In this document: positions 45,653 to 54,903 of the stretch, in pieces | Layout: each line of letters begins with the position of its first letter | Position numbering within the stretch: the first letter of the stretch is position 1 | Assembly (NCBI GenBank): GCA_910575555.1 | Contig: CAJTFX010000026.1 | Location: 1 to 64,000, forward strand | Direction of reading: 5' to 3' | DNA from: Lachnospiraceae bacterium | Lineage (GTDB): Bacteria; Bacillota; Clostridia; Lachnospirales; Lachnospiraceae | Length of the DNA: 64,000 bases | Position numbers and translations under genes: made by a program | The notes under the pieces: model-generated | The model's database searches: none | Seen by the model: only the letters and a program-made list of their open reading frames with translations | Told to the model about the DNA's origin: nothing

Positions 45653-48600
45653 TCAGAACACCAATTCCTGCTGCACCACCTCAATCTGGGACACGCTCAG
45701 TTCCTCCGGCTCGCTGCCCCGCATATGCTCGCCTTTCAGGTACTGCATGCCCTGGCGGATGCCTGCCGCTACCAGGTTCAGCACATAAATATTGTCAAAC
45801 CGGTTGTAAATGGATTCCCCGCCCAGCCCGGTCAGGCAGATCAGCTGGGTATTGGTCTTTTTCGCCATATCCATCAAAGGCTTCAGCAGATGGGAGGCAT
45901 TGGTCTGGGCAAAGGGATTGTCCATCAGAAGCACCTTGCCCTCGTTTCTGTCTGCAAATATATCTGACTCATCCCTGCGCATATAATACAAAAGGCTTGA
46001 GAGGATGACAAAGGCTGAGAGAAACCCTTCCCCGCCAGAATTTCTGGCAACCTCCGCCCAGGTAATCGGGTACTCCCGCTGCTCCTCCACCTTGTACAGC
46101 CGGATCTGCACGTTTCCGATTCCCACCGTCGTGTCATACAGGTTCCTTGTGGTCATCTGAATGCCGAAATACTCCTGGGCATTCTCATTTCTGTCAAAAA
46201 TTGCTATGCCCTTCTGGGTCAGCTCATCAATAAAATCCTCCAGCCTTAAATGGTAAAGGCTTTCATTTTCCTCCCAGGAGGGAAGCTGGAGCTTTAACAT
46301 TTTCACCGGACGCTCCCGAATGGCAATGGTGGAATTATGGTCGATTTTTCCAAGGTTCTGGTGCACCTCCTGGAGATATTCCTCTAAAAGCTCCACAATC
46401 TTATTTTTCTCTTTTTCCACCAGGGAAATGTCCACCTCCAGTTTCTCCATCAAGCTCTGATAAGACTGTATGGTGGTGTCCAGCTGCCGCTGCACCTGTT
46501 CGGCATCTTTGGACAGTTCCAACATGGCTTCCAAAGGCTTCCGGTAAAAATCCTCCTGAAACTGCTCCAAACGCACAACCGCGTTTAATACATACACCAG
46601 CTGCTCTCTGGCTTCCCGCTGATCGCTCCGGTATTTATTGTAATCCCGCAGTAAAATCCCTTTAAAATTCCGAAGGCTGCCTGCATCCATTCCTGCAAAA
46701 TCTTCCTGCCATTCCAGTGCTTCTTTCACCGGCAGCTCACTGTATTCCGCAAGGGCGGTCAGGTTCTCATTGTAGCTGTTCAAACGGTTCTGCAGCGATT
46801 TCCCAACTTTTTCCAGTTCCCTGCGCTGATATTCCAGCTGGTTTTTGCAGGCTTCAAAATCCTCGCTGCGGATTTCTTCTTTGGGCAGCGGGCAATCCTG
46901 GCCGCATTCCTCAGTCATCCGTTTGATACGCTCCTGCATCTGCTGGGTCAGCAGCGCTGTCTGCTTATCCTCCTCATTCCAGAGGCTCTCTTTGATTTTC
47001 AGCTTCTTTCTGCGGTCCTCCAACTGGATTTCCTGGTGCGTTTCCTCTCTGCGGCTGTAAACAATACCTGCCCACTGGTCTGAAGTCAGACGGTATTTTT
47101 CAGACAGATGGCTTAATTCCCCGCAGGCTTTCTGGTAGCGTCTGCCGCTTCTTAATTCCTGTTCCTCCAAAGACTGGATTTCCCGGGAAACAGCTGCGGT
47201 AACCGCCCGGTATCTGGCCTCTAATTCCGGCGCCTCTTTTGGCAGCCTTCTTTTGATTTCTTCCGGAAGCTCCTGCAGGCTCTTTCCTTCATAGCTCTGA
47301 TACAGGCCAAGCTGCTCCTGCTGCTTTTCCTGATCCCGCTCCAAATCCGACTGGCGGTTGCAAAGAGTCTGCAGCTTCTCCTGAAGCTTTTCTTCCTTCA
47401 GCCTGGATAATTTCTGGCTCTCGGCCAAATGCTGTTCTTCCCTCTGGCACTTTTCCTGCTGCCTGCGGTCCTCCTGATACTCTTCATAAGCCTTTAAGAC
47501 TTCCGCAAAATCCCGGTTCTTCTGTTCTAAAATCTCCGTCTGCTTTTCTGCAGTTCTGATTTCCCCTTCCAGGCCGGAAATTTCTTCCAGCAGGCCGGAA
47601 AGCTCCTGGGAAGCCTGCCGGATTTCCTGTTCCAGTTTTTGAAGCTTCTCTTCCGATTCCTGAAGCTGCTTTTGATTCTCCTGATAATTGTCCCTGCAGA
47701 CCTGCTGATTTTTCACCTGCTCCTTCCAGGCGAAATAATCCCCGTATTCCTTCCTGCGGATGGCTGCCATTTCCTGCTTTTTCTCAATTTGACGCTGGAT
47801 TTGGGCTAAAAGCTGCTGCAGTTTTTCCTCATCCAGAAGATTCTCATTAAACAGCAGGTAAAACCGGATGCCGGGAAATGCTATCAGATTGCCGTTCTTC
47901 TCTTTTCCCTGCTGCTCCAGGCTCTTTCTCAGCACAATCGGAATGGGAAATCCTGTGGGAATGCTGCCGGTCAGCCGGGACAGCTTCTCCGCTTCCCCCT
48001 CTGACAAAATCAGCGCATAGGGCAGGAACGGATGGCTTCTTACCAGCTCCCGGTTCTTCTGCCGGGAATAACCGTTCTTTTTCAGCCACTCCATGCCGTA
48101 GACAATGTGGATGCCGGCTTTCTCAAATTCCGCTGCCAGTTCCGGAGGCAGCTCCAGGACTTTGCCCTCGGTAATCCGCTGATATTCCTTCTGCAGTTCA
48201 TTTTCTTCTTTTTCCAGATTCCGTCTCAGACTGTCAATCTCCAGAAGTTTCCGGTCTGCCGCCTGGAAAATTTTCGCTTCCTCAAATAATGCGGATTCTT
48301 CCAGTTCCAGATATTTTAAAATATCCCTGCGGTCCGCAAGCTCTTTCTCATAGAGTTCCTGCAGGTTTTGCTGCTGTTTCTTTGCCGCGGCGGCAAAGGC
48401 TTTCTCCTCGTTCTGGCGGTACTGGCTGCGTTCCAGACTGATTTTTCTGTTTTTTGCCTGCTCCAGTTCCCGGTTTTTGGAGGTTTTCAGACGAATTTGT
48501 TCTTCTATGGATCTCCGGCAGACCTCCCCAAAGATTTCAAGGCTTCCCGGCTCATATTCCCCCAGGATATTCCTGAGAAGCTGTTCCTGATAGCGGGCAT

Positions 48601-50074
48601 TGAACTGCTCTTCTGTTCTGTCAAAGCTTCTGATTCTGCTTTTTAACTCTCCGGTCCGCAGCGCGTTTTTCCGTAAAGATTCCTCCAGTTCTTCCAGCAG
48701 CTTCTGCTCTTTTTGTATCTCTTCGGCAGTTTCCTTCCTCTGACGCTGATTTTCTTTCAGACTGGCCCCGACGTTTTCCAGGGCGGATTGATAATGACGG
48801 CAGAGAAGGGCGCCGATTGCCTTTCGCTCCGGCTCCAGATCCCTATCTTTCTCCCTGGCCACCGCAAGCTGCTGAGCAGCCAGCTCCCAATCGGCTTTTT
48901 CCTCATTCACTGCTTCCTGCTGCCTTGCGCAGAGAAACAGATTCAGGGTTGTCTGTATTTTTTCCGCTTCCCGTTCCAGGCCCTCTTTTTCCAGTTCAAT
49001 CATATCCCGGTTACTTGCATGGAATTTCTTTTCTTCCTCCAGGCGGTAATATTCTTCTGACAATTTCTCGTAATTCAGCCGTTCCATCTCCTGGCGGAGC
49101 TGTTCTGCCTGCTGCCGGTTCTCCTGCTCTTTTCCTGCATATTCCTGATGCAGTGTTTCCAATTCCTGCCGGAAGCAGGCAATTCTGTTTTCCTGAGCCT
49201 CCACCTTCCGGCCGTTCTCCCGGTATGTCCGGTTTTTCTCTTCAATCTGTTCTGCTTTCTCCTGAAACAGACGGATGGTGTCCCGCCGCTTGATTTTGGA
49301 CTGGTTATCCTTGTACTGGCCCACATATTTTTCCAGAATGGACTGGAATTCCTTCATCCGGTTCCGCTCTTTGTTCAGCTTATGTTCCACTGCGTCCAGA
49401 AACCATTTTTCCACCAGGCCCTTTTCATCCTTACAGTCTGCAAACAAATCGGACAGGCCCGATTCTTTCAGATTTACTTTTTTAATAATGGTTTCCCATT
49501 CTTTATAATTAATCTGGTACTCTGCCAATTTTTCAAAATACTGTCTGGACTGGGCATGGTTATTCATGTCAAAGCTGAAAAAATTCACCGCCCGATCTCT
49601 TTTGTAGCTTTCAAACAGCTGACGGCAGGCGGCAAAATTCTTGAGGATCATTTCCCGTTTTCCCTTTTCCACCACAGGCAGACGGTGAATGTCCTGCAGA
49701 CAGGAGCCTTTGTATTCGCTGATAAAATTCACCATATCCAGATTTTCCAGGTTTCCCTCCTCCACCTCCTGGCTTTTGCGCACCATCATGCCTGTCATCA
49801 CATATCCGGCTCCCTGCTCCAGCGCCCACTCCACCAGGATAAACGAAGGCTTTCCGGTGGTAAAATAACTTTCAAATGGACGGTCTTTGGCGTCCCGGTA
49901 CCGTTTGTGGACAAAGGGAGCTGTCATCATCTGCACCAGCACGGATTTCCCGCCGCCGTTTCTTAAGGACAGCAGCGTACTTTCCCCGTTAAAATGAAAG
50001 GTTTCGTCGCTGACGCGGATATTGTTATTGTTGTAATTGATATTAATCAGCCGTACCGCATTGATTTTACTCAT
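45653..50074 (-). CDS. jetC: Wadjet JetC, SMC/MukB-like ATPase
   Basis: 1473 residues. An N-terminal ATPase half with a P-loop-like LRNGGGKS (K43, S44) is followed by more than 1000 residues of glutamine/glutamate/lysine-rich coiled coil interrupted near residues 560-830 by a mixed region, then the C-terminal ATPase half with signature SGGEG (1346-1350) and Walker B LLMDNPF (Asp1385). It is the motor of a condensin-like complex that extrudes circular plasmid DNA and hands it to JetD for cutting (known for Wadjet). The residue after the Walker B Asp is Asn, where SMC ATPases have Glu. It overlaps jetB by eight bases; AGGAGA precedes its ATG. Confidence 0.92.
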   Translation of the reverse strand: MSKINAVRLININYNNNNIRVSDETFHFNGESTLLSLRNGGGKSVLVQMMTAPFVHKRYRDAKDRPFESYFTTGKPSFILVEWALEQGAGYVMTGMMVRKSQEVEEGNLENLDMVNFISEYKGSCLQDIHRLPVVEKGKREMILKNFAACRQLFESYKRDRAVNFFSFDMNNHAQSRQYFEKLAEYQINYKEWETIIKKVNLKESGLSDLFADCKDEKGLVEKWFLDAVEHKLNKERNRMKEFQSILEKYVGQYKDNQSKIKRRDTIRLFQEKAEQIEEKNRTYRENGRKVEAQENRIACFRQELETLHQEYAGKEQENRQQAEQLRQEMERLNYEKLSEEYYRLEEEKKFHASNRDMIELEKEGLEREAEKIQTTLNLFLCARQQEAVNEEKADWELAAQQLAVAREKDRDLEPERKAIGALLCRHYQSALENVGASLKENQRQRKETAEEIQKEQKLLEELEESLRKNALRTGELKSRIRSFDRTEEQFNARYQEQLLRNILGEYEPGSLEIFGEVCRRSIEEQIRLKTSKNRELEQAKNRKISLERSQYRQNEEKAFAAAAKKQQQNLQELYEKELADRRDILKYLELEESALFEEAKIFQAADRKLLEIDSLRRNLEKEENELQKEYQRITEGKVLELPPELAAEFEKAGIHIVYGMEWLKKNGYSRQKNRELVRSHPFLPYALILSEGEAEKLSRLTGSIPTGFPIPIVLRKSLEQQGKEKNGNLIAFPGIRFYLLFNENLLDEEKLQQLLAQIQRQIEKKQEMAAIRRKEYGDYFAWKEQVKNQQVCRDNYQENQKQLQESEEKLQKLEQEIRQASQELSGLLEEISGLEGEIRTAEKQTEILEQKNRDFAEVLKAYEEYQEDRRQQEKCQREEQHLAESQKLSRLKEEKLQEKLQTLCNRQSDLERDQEKQQEQLGLYQSYEGKSLQELPEEIKRRLPKEAPELEARYRAVTAAVSREIQSLEEQELRSGRRYQKACGELSHLSEKYRLTSDQWAGIVYSRREETHQEIQLEDRRKKLKIKESLWNEEDKQTALLTQQMQERIKRMTEECGQDCPLPKEEIRSEDFEACKNQLEYQRRELEKVGKSLQNRLNSYNENLTALAEYSELPVKEALEWQEDFAGMDAGSLRNFKGILLRDYNKYRSDQREAREQLVYVLNAVVRLEQFQEDFYRKPLEAMLELSKDAEQVQRQLDTTIQSYQSLMEKLEVDISLVEKEKNKIVELLEEYLQEVHQNLGKIDHNSTIAIRERPVKMLKLQLPSWEENESLYHLRLEDFIDELTQKGIAIFDRNENAQEYFGIQMTTRNLYDTTVGIGNVQIRLYKVEEQREYPITWAEVARNSGGEGFLSAFVILSSLLYYMRRDESDIFADRNEGKVLLMDNPFAQTNASHLLKPLMDMAKKTNTQLICLTGLGGESIYNRFDNIYVLNLVAAGIRQGMQYLKGEHMRGSEPEELSVSQIEVVQQELVF

Positions 50075-50780
50075 GATTCTCTCCTAACACCTTCAGGATT
50101 CTCTGGTAATTGTTCTGATTTAACAGATTCCAGTCCATAAAGCTGTCCAGCTTCCTGGTGGTTTTTATCATTTCATCCTGCTCCACGTATTCAATCAGGC
50201 CCTGTTTCTGCAGAAACATCAGGATATGGTACAAAAATCCTTCCTTGGTGGTTCTTGCACGGGTGGATTTTTCATCGGAACGAAGAGCCTCATAGGCTTC
50301 CATCATATTGGAAAATGCAATGCCCTTCTGCTCTTCTTCCTCCTCTGAAACATTCTTAACCCCTTCCTTCAGCCGTTGGGAAATACAGTTCTGCAATTCG
50401 CCCACCCGCATGTATTCCCTGGATTTACTGCTACTTCCCTGTCCGTCAAAAAATTCCACCAAAAGGGTAAGAATCACAAACTGGGACAGATAGTAATCCT
50501 TATCCGTACCGTTGGATTTACATAAGACCGCCTTCAGCTGAGTCTTGGAAAAGCCCAGGAAATTATTTTCCTCCTTGGGAATCAAATAAATGACATTGCC
50601 ATAGCGTTCAATGTTGCACATGGCAATCTCCCCCTGGGATTTCACCAGGTTCTGCACAGACTCCTGCTCTGTGTAAGCCCGGTACAGCGCCTGCTCTTCC
50701 TCTTCCTGCAATTCATGATGCTCTAACAAATAATAGAAAATTTCCTGGCTCTGCCGGATCTCCTCACTTTCGTAGCCCAT
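50067..50780 (-). CDS. jetB: Wadjet JetB, kite-like (MukE/MksE-like) subunit
   Basis: 237 residues, mostly helical with winged-helix character (QFVILTLLVEFFDG, FLYHILMFLQKQGLIEYVEQDE), as expected of a KITE subunit that binds the JetC heads with JetA. An acidic insert (EEEEEQ) lies in the middle. Identity rests mainly on size and on its place between JetA and JetC. The start at 50780 is fixed by GAGGAGG and lies one base after the jetA stop; the next gene overlaps its end. It probably corresponds to the DUF6063-like JetB of type III Wadjet (from memory). Confidence 0.85.
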   Translation of the reverse strand: MGYESEEIRQSQEIFYYLLEHHELQEEEEQALYRAYTEQESVQNLVKSQGEIAMCNIERYGNVIYLIPKEENNFLGFSKTQLKAVLCKSNGTDKDYYLSQFVILTLLVEFFDGQGSSSKSREYMRVGELQNCISQRLKEGVKNVSEEEEEQKGIAFSNMMEAYEALRSDEKSTRARTTKEGFLYHILMFLQKQGLIEYVEQDEMIKTTRKLDSFMDWNLLNQNNYQRILKVLGENHE

Positions 50781-50781
50781 T

Positions 50782-52395
50782 TTAATCCTCCTCTGTAATT
50801 CGAATCCGCACATTGGAACACCGAATGGTTTTTCTCTCCCCGTACTCGTCCATCACATCCGGAAACACAACCACTGTTTTGTCCTCGCTCCGATATGTTT
50901 CTATTTTAACAATCCTTAAGAATTCCCGGCAGTTCTGGGTTAAATGCAAAAGCACCAGATTCAGCTGAAACTCTCCGGACTGCTCCTGGATATATTCGCT
51001 CTGTTCCTTCCGAAGGGCCAAAAGATCAATTTCTTTATTCCGAATCAGTTCCACCATAATTTCTTTGAATATTTCCACATTGGGAATCAATATCTTCAAA
51101 TCTTCCTCTGACGTCTGTCCGGCAATCTCTTCTAAGGAAATTTCTCCCGGCTTTGACGCCTGCCGCAGCAGATAAGCAATGCTCTGCTCATAACGCCGTA
51201 ATTTCTCCCGGCGGAGCATTTCCTGTTCCCGTTCCCACTCACCTGAATCGAAATCCATCAGTTCCGCTGAATCTGTCTCTGCCCTGCCCCGCAGAGGTTT
51301 CTGCAGCTGAAAGGCCCGGTTCAGATTATAGATCCTGTCAATTTCCTGGCAAAACAAGGGACGCAGAAAATATTCCAGGCGTTCCAACGCCTCCGGCTGC
51401 TCCAATATCCTGTCGTACAGCTCTGTCCGCATGGGAAACCGCCGGATAAAGGACATTTGCGACAAAGCCTCCAGTTCTTTCGTGTATAAGGATTTCAGGT
51501 CAAAATGGCTGTTTAAAATCTTCTGATGTTCATCTATGGTCCGGTTTAAATATTTCTCAATTTCTTTCAGATGATTCAGCTTTTCTTCCTCTTTTTCTGT
51601 CAGCCGGCGCACATTGATGTTGGACTCCTCCAGTTCCTTTGCCCTGGTTTTCACCAGTTCCCGGTAATTCTGGAATTTCTGTTTTGTGTCGCTGATGGTT
51701 TCTAAATTTTCATTTAAAATTTCCTGATAATCCTTTACCGAATAGTTCAGTGCATTCCGGCGGATTTTGCCCATGGCTTCCTGAATTTTCTGAAGCTGGA
51801 TACGCAGAAGGTTGAAAACATTCTTGATTTCATCCACTGCCTTGTCGTAACTCTGCTTCTCAAGATGCATCTGGAAAATCATTTCGTGGATGGTCAGCTT
51901 CATATTATTTTCAATTTCCAGTGTGGATAAAAGAAGATTATAACCGTCGTCGGTGAGATAATAAGAAGTGCGCTTCACATCCTGCTGACTGTACACAATC
52001 CGGTTGGCCACATAGCTGATATTCATCTGCTGATAAGACTTCTGTTCAAAATTAAACCCGGAAAAATACATGACTTTTCCTTCGTTGGAAAGAATTACAT
52101 TTACAATGAAATCCCCCAATGTGCGGCACTCCTCAAATGTCATGCTTTTCTGAAAATACTGCATGTTGACATCATCAATGTAGGCGCCGATATCATCCAT
52201 GGTGCAGCGCTCTTCCTTCAAGGACTGTTCCATAATATACAAAAGCACTGCAAAAATCATATTGAACTGCTCGTCCATAGTCTGAAATTCATATTTTTTC
52301 CAGGTGGCCTTCTGGATGCTGTTTTGCACTAAAACAGCATATAGTCCCACGTTTTTCATCCGCCTGGGAAAATGCTTTAAAAATTCGTACTGCAT
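50782..52395 (-). CDS. jetA: Wadjet JetA, kleisin-like (MukF/MksF-like) subunit
   Basis: 537 residues. An N-terminal helical/winged part (EFLKHFPRRMKNVGLYAVLV onward), a long coiled-coil section at about 185-330, and a C-terminal part ending in a small beta region that would contact JetC. This is the kleisin of the complex. Its sequence fits the DUF5716-type JetA of type III Wadjet (recollection, not searched). The start at 52395 follows AGAGGAG at five bases; ten in-frame codons upstream would overlap jetD. Confidence 0.87.
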   Translation of the reverse strand: MQYEFLKHFPRRMKNVGLYAVLVQNSIQKATWKKYEFQTMDEQFNMIFAVLLYIMEQSLKEERCTMDDIGAYIDDVNMQYFQKSMTFEECRTLGDFIVNVILSNEGKVMYFSGFNFEQKSYQQMNISYVANRIVYSQQDVKRTSYYLTDDGYNLLLSTLEIENNMKLTIHEMIFQMHLEKQSYDKAVDEIKNVFNLLRIQLQKIQEAMGKIRRNALNYSVKDYQEILNENLETISDTKQKFQNYRELVKTRAKELEESNINVRRLTEKEEEKLNHLKEIEKYLNRTIDEHQKILNSHFDLKSLYTKELEALSQMSFIRRFPMRTELYDRILEQPEALERLEYFLRPLFCQEIDRIYNLNRAFQLQKPLRGRAETDSAELMDFDSGEWEREQEMLRREKLRRYEQSIAYLLRQASKPGEISLEEIAGQTSEEDLKILIPNVEIFKEIMVELIRNKEIDLLALRKEQSEYIQEQSGEFQLNLVLLHLTQNCREFLRIVKIETYRSEDKTVVVFPDVMDEYGERKTIRCSNVRIRITEED

Positions 52396-52417
52396 ACGTA
52401 CTCCTCTGCTTGAAAAA

Positions 52418-53437
52418 TCACTCAAAACCCGGATCTCTTACCGGTGAAATATCTTTAAAATCCCGTATATTTAAAATTTCCTGGGGAATGTATTTCCCCA
52501 GCTCCAGAATCTTTTTCATGCGGGCTGTGGTATATTCCGGAAAATATGTAAAAAAATCCCCTTTTAAATTCTGGTTCTGACACTCCCTGGCATCCGGCAG
52601 GCTGTCTGACCTTTCTGCCTTTTCCAGCATTTTCTCATAAGCCGCAGGAAAGGGAACCGGCATCCTGCCTGCTTTGCACTGTCTGGCAAGGCTTTCATAA
52701 ATTCCGATTCCCTCATAATCCAAATCGCCGAAATAATAGATTTTGTTTCCTTCTTCTTTCATATAAGGCTCTGCAGAAAGGTCAAAATCCCGGAAAGATT
52801 TCACAATCCGTTTTCCTCCGCCGTAAATAAGCGTTCCGAATTTCCTGCCTAACACACCGTCATGCCCTTCCAGCATAAATTTCCGCATACTGAAAAACGT
52901 GTCTTTGTTTTCCAGAATCAGCAGGTTCTGGGGAACTTCCCTGGTGTGGGAATAATAAGCAAAAGGCTCCGCCGTCTCATACAGATTCAGAGTATCCGGT
53001 TCTATTTTGCACCGTTTCAGGATTTTCATGCCCTGTTCTCTGGTAAGAAACTTCTCGCGGCTCCAGATTTCAAAGCTGCGTTCATTGCAGGATACCGGCT
53101 GATTCAGCAGCAAACGGTTTTCCTTCAGATAACGGTTCAGCATCAAAACCCAGGGTCGGTCGGCCTGATACGCCTGCAAATGAGAAAGATAATATTCTAT
53201 GGAAATCAACGGCTCCAAGCCGTATTTCAGTTCCTCCTCCAATTCCTGGCCGGAAATCTCCTGCTCCTCTCTGAGCCAGTAGGCAAGGGACAGCGCAGGC
53301 CTCTTCCCGTTGGTTCCGGCCTTTTTCACCGGTTTTATCCTGCCCTGTTCCAGTAAGTTCATAATACGGGCATATTGCTGTTGGTAGGAATCATTGGAAT
53401 GGGCTGCTAAAAGCTCTTCCAGAGAAATTCGTTTCAT
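52418..53437 (-). CDS. jetD: Wadjet JetD, Toprim nuclease subunit
   Basis: 339 residues. A helical N-terminal DNA-binding half (to about 165) precedes a Toprim-type catalytic domain: Glu176 in LLILENKD and Asp238-x-Asp240 in YFGDLDYEG, the metal-binding set that cleaves the DNA held by the JetABC motor. It is the first gene of the four, unlike the A-B-C-D naming order. No ribosome site precedes the ATG at 53437; its 90-base leader has a GCGGTAT/ATACCGC hairpin instead, so translation may be weak or controlled. The jetA gene starts 22 bp after its stop. Confidence 0.9.
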   Translation of the reverse strand: MKRISLEELLAAHSNDSYQQQYARIMNLLEQGRIKPVKKAGTNGKRPALSLAYWLREEQEISGQELEEELKYGLEPLISIEYYLSHLQAYQADRPWVLMLNRYLKENRLLLNQPVSCNERSFEIWSREKFLTREQGMKILKRCKIEPDTLNLYETAEPFAYYSHTREVPQNLLILENKDTFFSMRKFMLEGHDGVLGRKFGTLIYGGGKRIVKSFRDFDLSAEPYMKEEGNKIYYFGDLDYEGIGIYESLARQCKAGRMPVPFPAAYEKMLEKAERSDSLPDARECQNQNLKGDFFTYFPEYTTARMKKILELGKYIPQEILNIRDFKDISPVRDPGFE

Positions 53438-53470
53438 AGATGGTTTTGGGCTGCATGGGCTGCGGATGCG

Positions 53471-53496
53471 GCGGTATAAAGTTTTGCTGATACCGC
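53471..53496 (-). promoter_or_regulatory. Leader hairpin of the Wadjet operon
   Basis: GCGGTAT (53471-53477) pairs with ATACCGC (53490-53496) in the predicted 5' leader, 34 bases before the jetD ATG. AAGGAG sits just upstream of it but no start codon follows at normal spacing. Confidence 0.45.
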
Positions 53497-53533
53497 AGGA
53501 TTGGGCAGCTTCTCCTTCTTGTCTGATGTGTTC

Positions 53534-53562
53534 AGTATACTATTAAAATGGGAATATTTCAA
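53534..53562 (-). promoter_or_regulatory. Promoter of jetDABC
   Basis: TTGAAA (53557-53562), 17 bases, TATACT (53534-53539) on the minus strand; predicted start about 90 bp before jetD. Confidence 0.7.
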
Positions 53563-53619
53563 GGAGAATTGATTTTTGTTCTTTATTTTTGGGGAGGTTG
53601 TTCTTTTGAGTGCATGTAT

Positions 53620-53728
53620 TTGAGGAACGGAACTACTGGGATGTGCTTTCTCACGCATATATTTGAGGAACGCCCGTGAACTGTTTGCTTTGAGGAAGGG
53701 CAGCCCAGCTTTTCCTGTGTACCCAAAT
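53620..53728. repeat. Degenerate palindromic repeat, copy D
   Basis: GGAACTACTGGG at the left and GGCAGCCCAGCTTTTCC at the right, with GAACTGTTTGCTT in the loop and CCTGTGTACCCAAAT at the end, match the other copies, but the arms now pair only over CTGGG/CCCAG. It lies just upstream of the Wadjet promoter. Confidence 0.55.
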
Positions 53729-53787
53729 AATGGTTTGTTCGGCTGATGTTGGATAGTGCGGAGGGGTGACTAACAAATACAAATAAG

Positions 53788-54793
53788 AAAGGGACTTCCT
53801 CAATCCTTAAAAGGCTATGACACTATCGGTTATAGTCTTTTTTCATGCGGTAATTACCGTCTAAAATGAACTCCTATTCCCACAAGCGGAGAAATATCCA
53901 ACAACAATATTACGCAATCTAATCTCCCGACAATTACTCCAATGCGCATCAGAGTGTCCGGATAGGGAACAGAAATACAGCCAGCTAGAAAACGTGCATT
54001 TGTCAAAGAGCGCAGAAACTAAACCGATTAAAGAAACTGTCAAAAATGTATGCCCTCTTTGCACCAATCCAAGCCACCTATAAGGAAAGCCAATTTCTCA
54101 AAGGCAGAGCAGAACGAAACGGAGGGAGAAAGAAATTTAATGAAAATCTGATAGAAATATGGGTGTGATTGTGGTATTCTTTTAACTGTACAAATCAAAA
54201 TTTTATTGTAAGGGAGAAAACATGTGGAATATAAGGAAAATGTGTTGGATTATGAAGAGTATTGTAAGTTGAGGGAAAGTGTTGGGTGGTTGCTTTTTCC
54301 AAAGGAGCAGACACAAAAGGCACTTACCAATAGTCTGTATACGGTAATTGCTGTTAAGGATAGCCAAACCGTTGGTATGGGAAGATTGATAGGTGACGGA
54401 ATGTATTATACGATAGTAGATATTGTGGTACAGCCGGATTATCAGAAACAAGGTATAGGTAATAGAATTATCAGTATGATATTAGAATTTGTTGATAAAG
54501 AAACACCAATCGGCGGACGTTCCAGTATTCAACTGATTGCAGAAAAAGGAAAAGAATCATTTTATGAAAAAATAGGATTTAAGCCAATCCCCCATGAATT
54601 TTGTGGTTCAGGTATGAGGAAAGTTATTCGCAAAAAGGCACTATGTAGGCACTGAAAAAATGGAAACGGTATTCAAGCGAATAGCCAAAGAACAAATAAC
54701 AAAAAGGGTTAAAGAGATAGCGGAAAACAGCGTAAATTAGCAGTGGAAACGGAAAAGGGAATATAGGATCATAGGAGTTGAGGAAGTCCCTTT
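53788..54793. mobile_element. 1-kb segment bounded by 16-bp inverted repeats
   Basis: AAAGGGACTTCCTCAA (53788-53803) and TTGAGGAAGTCCCTTT (54778-54793) are exact inverted repeats. Between them are an AT-rich stretch with broken reading frames (one, 53861-54100, reads like a cysteine-containing mobile-element protein end, VCPLCTNPSHL), an intact GNAT gene, and a 26-codon open frame at 54660-54740 without a ribosome site. The right repeat directly precedes the start of a large serine recombinase, so this is probably one end of an integrative element. Confidence 0.6.
54224..54655 (+). CDS. GNAT-family N-acetyltransferase
   Basis: 143 residues. The acetyl-CoA motif QPDYQKQGIGNRI follows the strand YTIVDIVV, and FYEKIGFKPIP ends the fold, as in small single-domain GNATs. 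Substrate unknown; elements of this kind often carry such enzymes for resistance or toxin inactivation. The start is GTG at 54224 after AGGGAG. The gene is AT-rich compared with the core genes and lies inside the 16-bp inverted repeats. Confidence 0.85.
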   Translation: MEYKENVLDYEEYCKLRESVGWLLFPKEQTQKALTNSLYTVIAVKDSQTVGMGRLIGDGMYYTIVDIVVQPDYQKQGIGNRIISMILEFVDKETPIGGRSSIQLIAEKGKESFYEKIGFKPIPHEFCGSGMRKVIRKKALCRH

Positions 54794-54810
54794 TCATTAA
54801 GGAGGACGAC

Positions 54811-54880
54811 ATGAAAAGGGCAAAGCTGAATAACGACAAAATCACTGCTTTATATTGCAGGCTTTCCAAAGATGATGCGT
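54811..54880 (+). pseudogene. N-terminal remnant of a large serine recombinase
   Basis: After AAGGAGG, the first 23 codons read MKRAKLNNDKITALYCRLSK then DDA, the start of Tn4451/Tn5397-type site-specific recombinases (catalytic serine normally follows in a longer version of this region). Sequence after 54880 no longer matches and the rest of the roughly 500-residue protein is gone. Confidence 0.75.
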
Positions 54881-54903
54881 GTTCATTTTGGTATAAAGGG
54901 CGT

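Noticed and set aside
45653-50074. JetC as ordinary SMC, RecN or SbcC
   Set aside because: The neighbours encode kleisin-like, KITE-like and Toprim proteins in one operon, which fits Wadjet and not those housekeeping repair systems.
53434-53658. A 74-codon open frame overlapping the jetD leader
   Set aside because: It crosses the promoter and the degenerate repeat, is low-complexity, and has no site or similarity.
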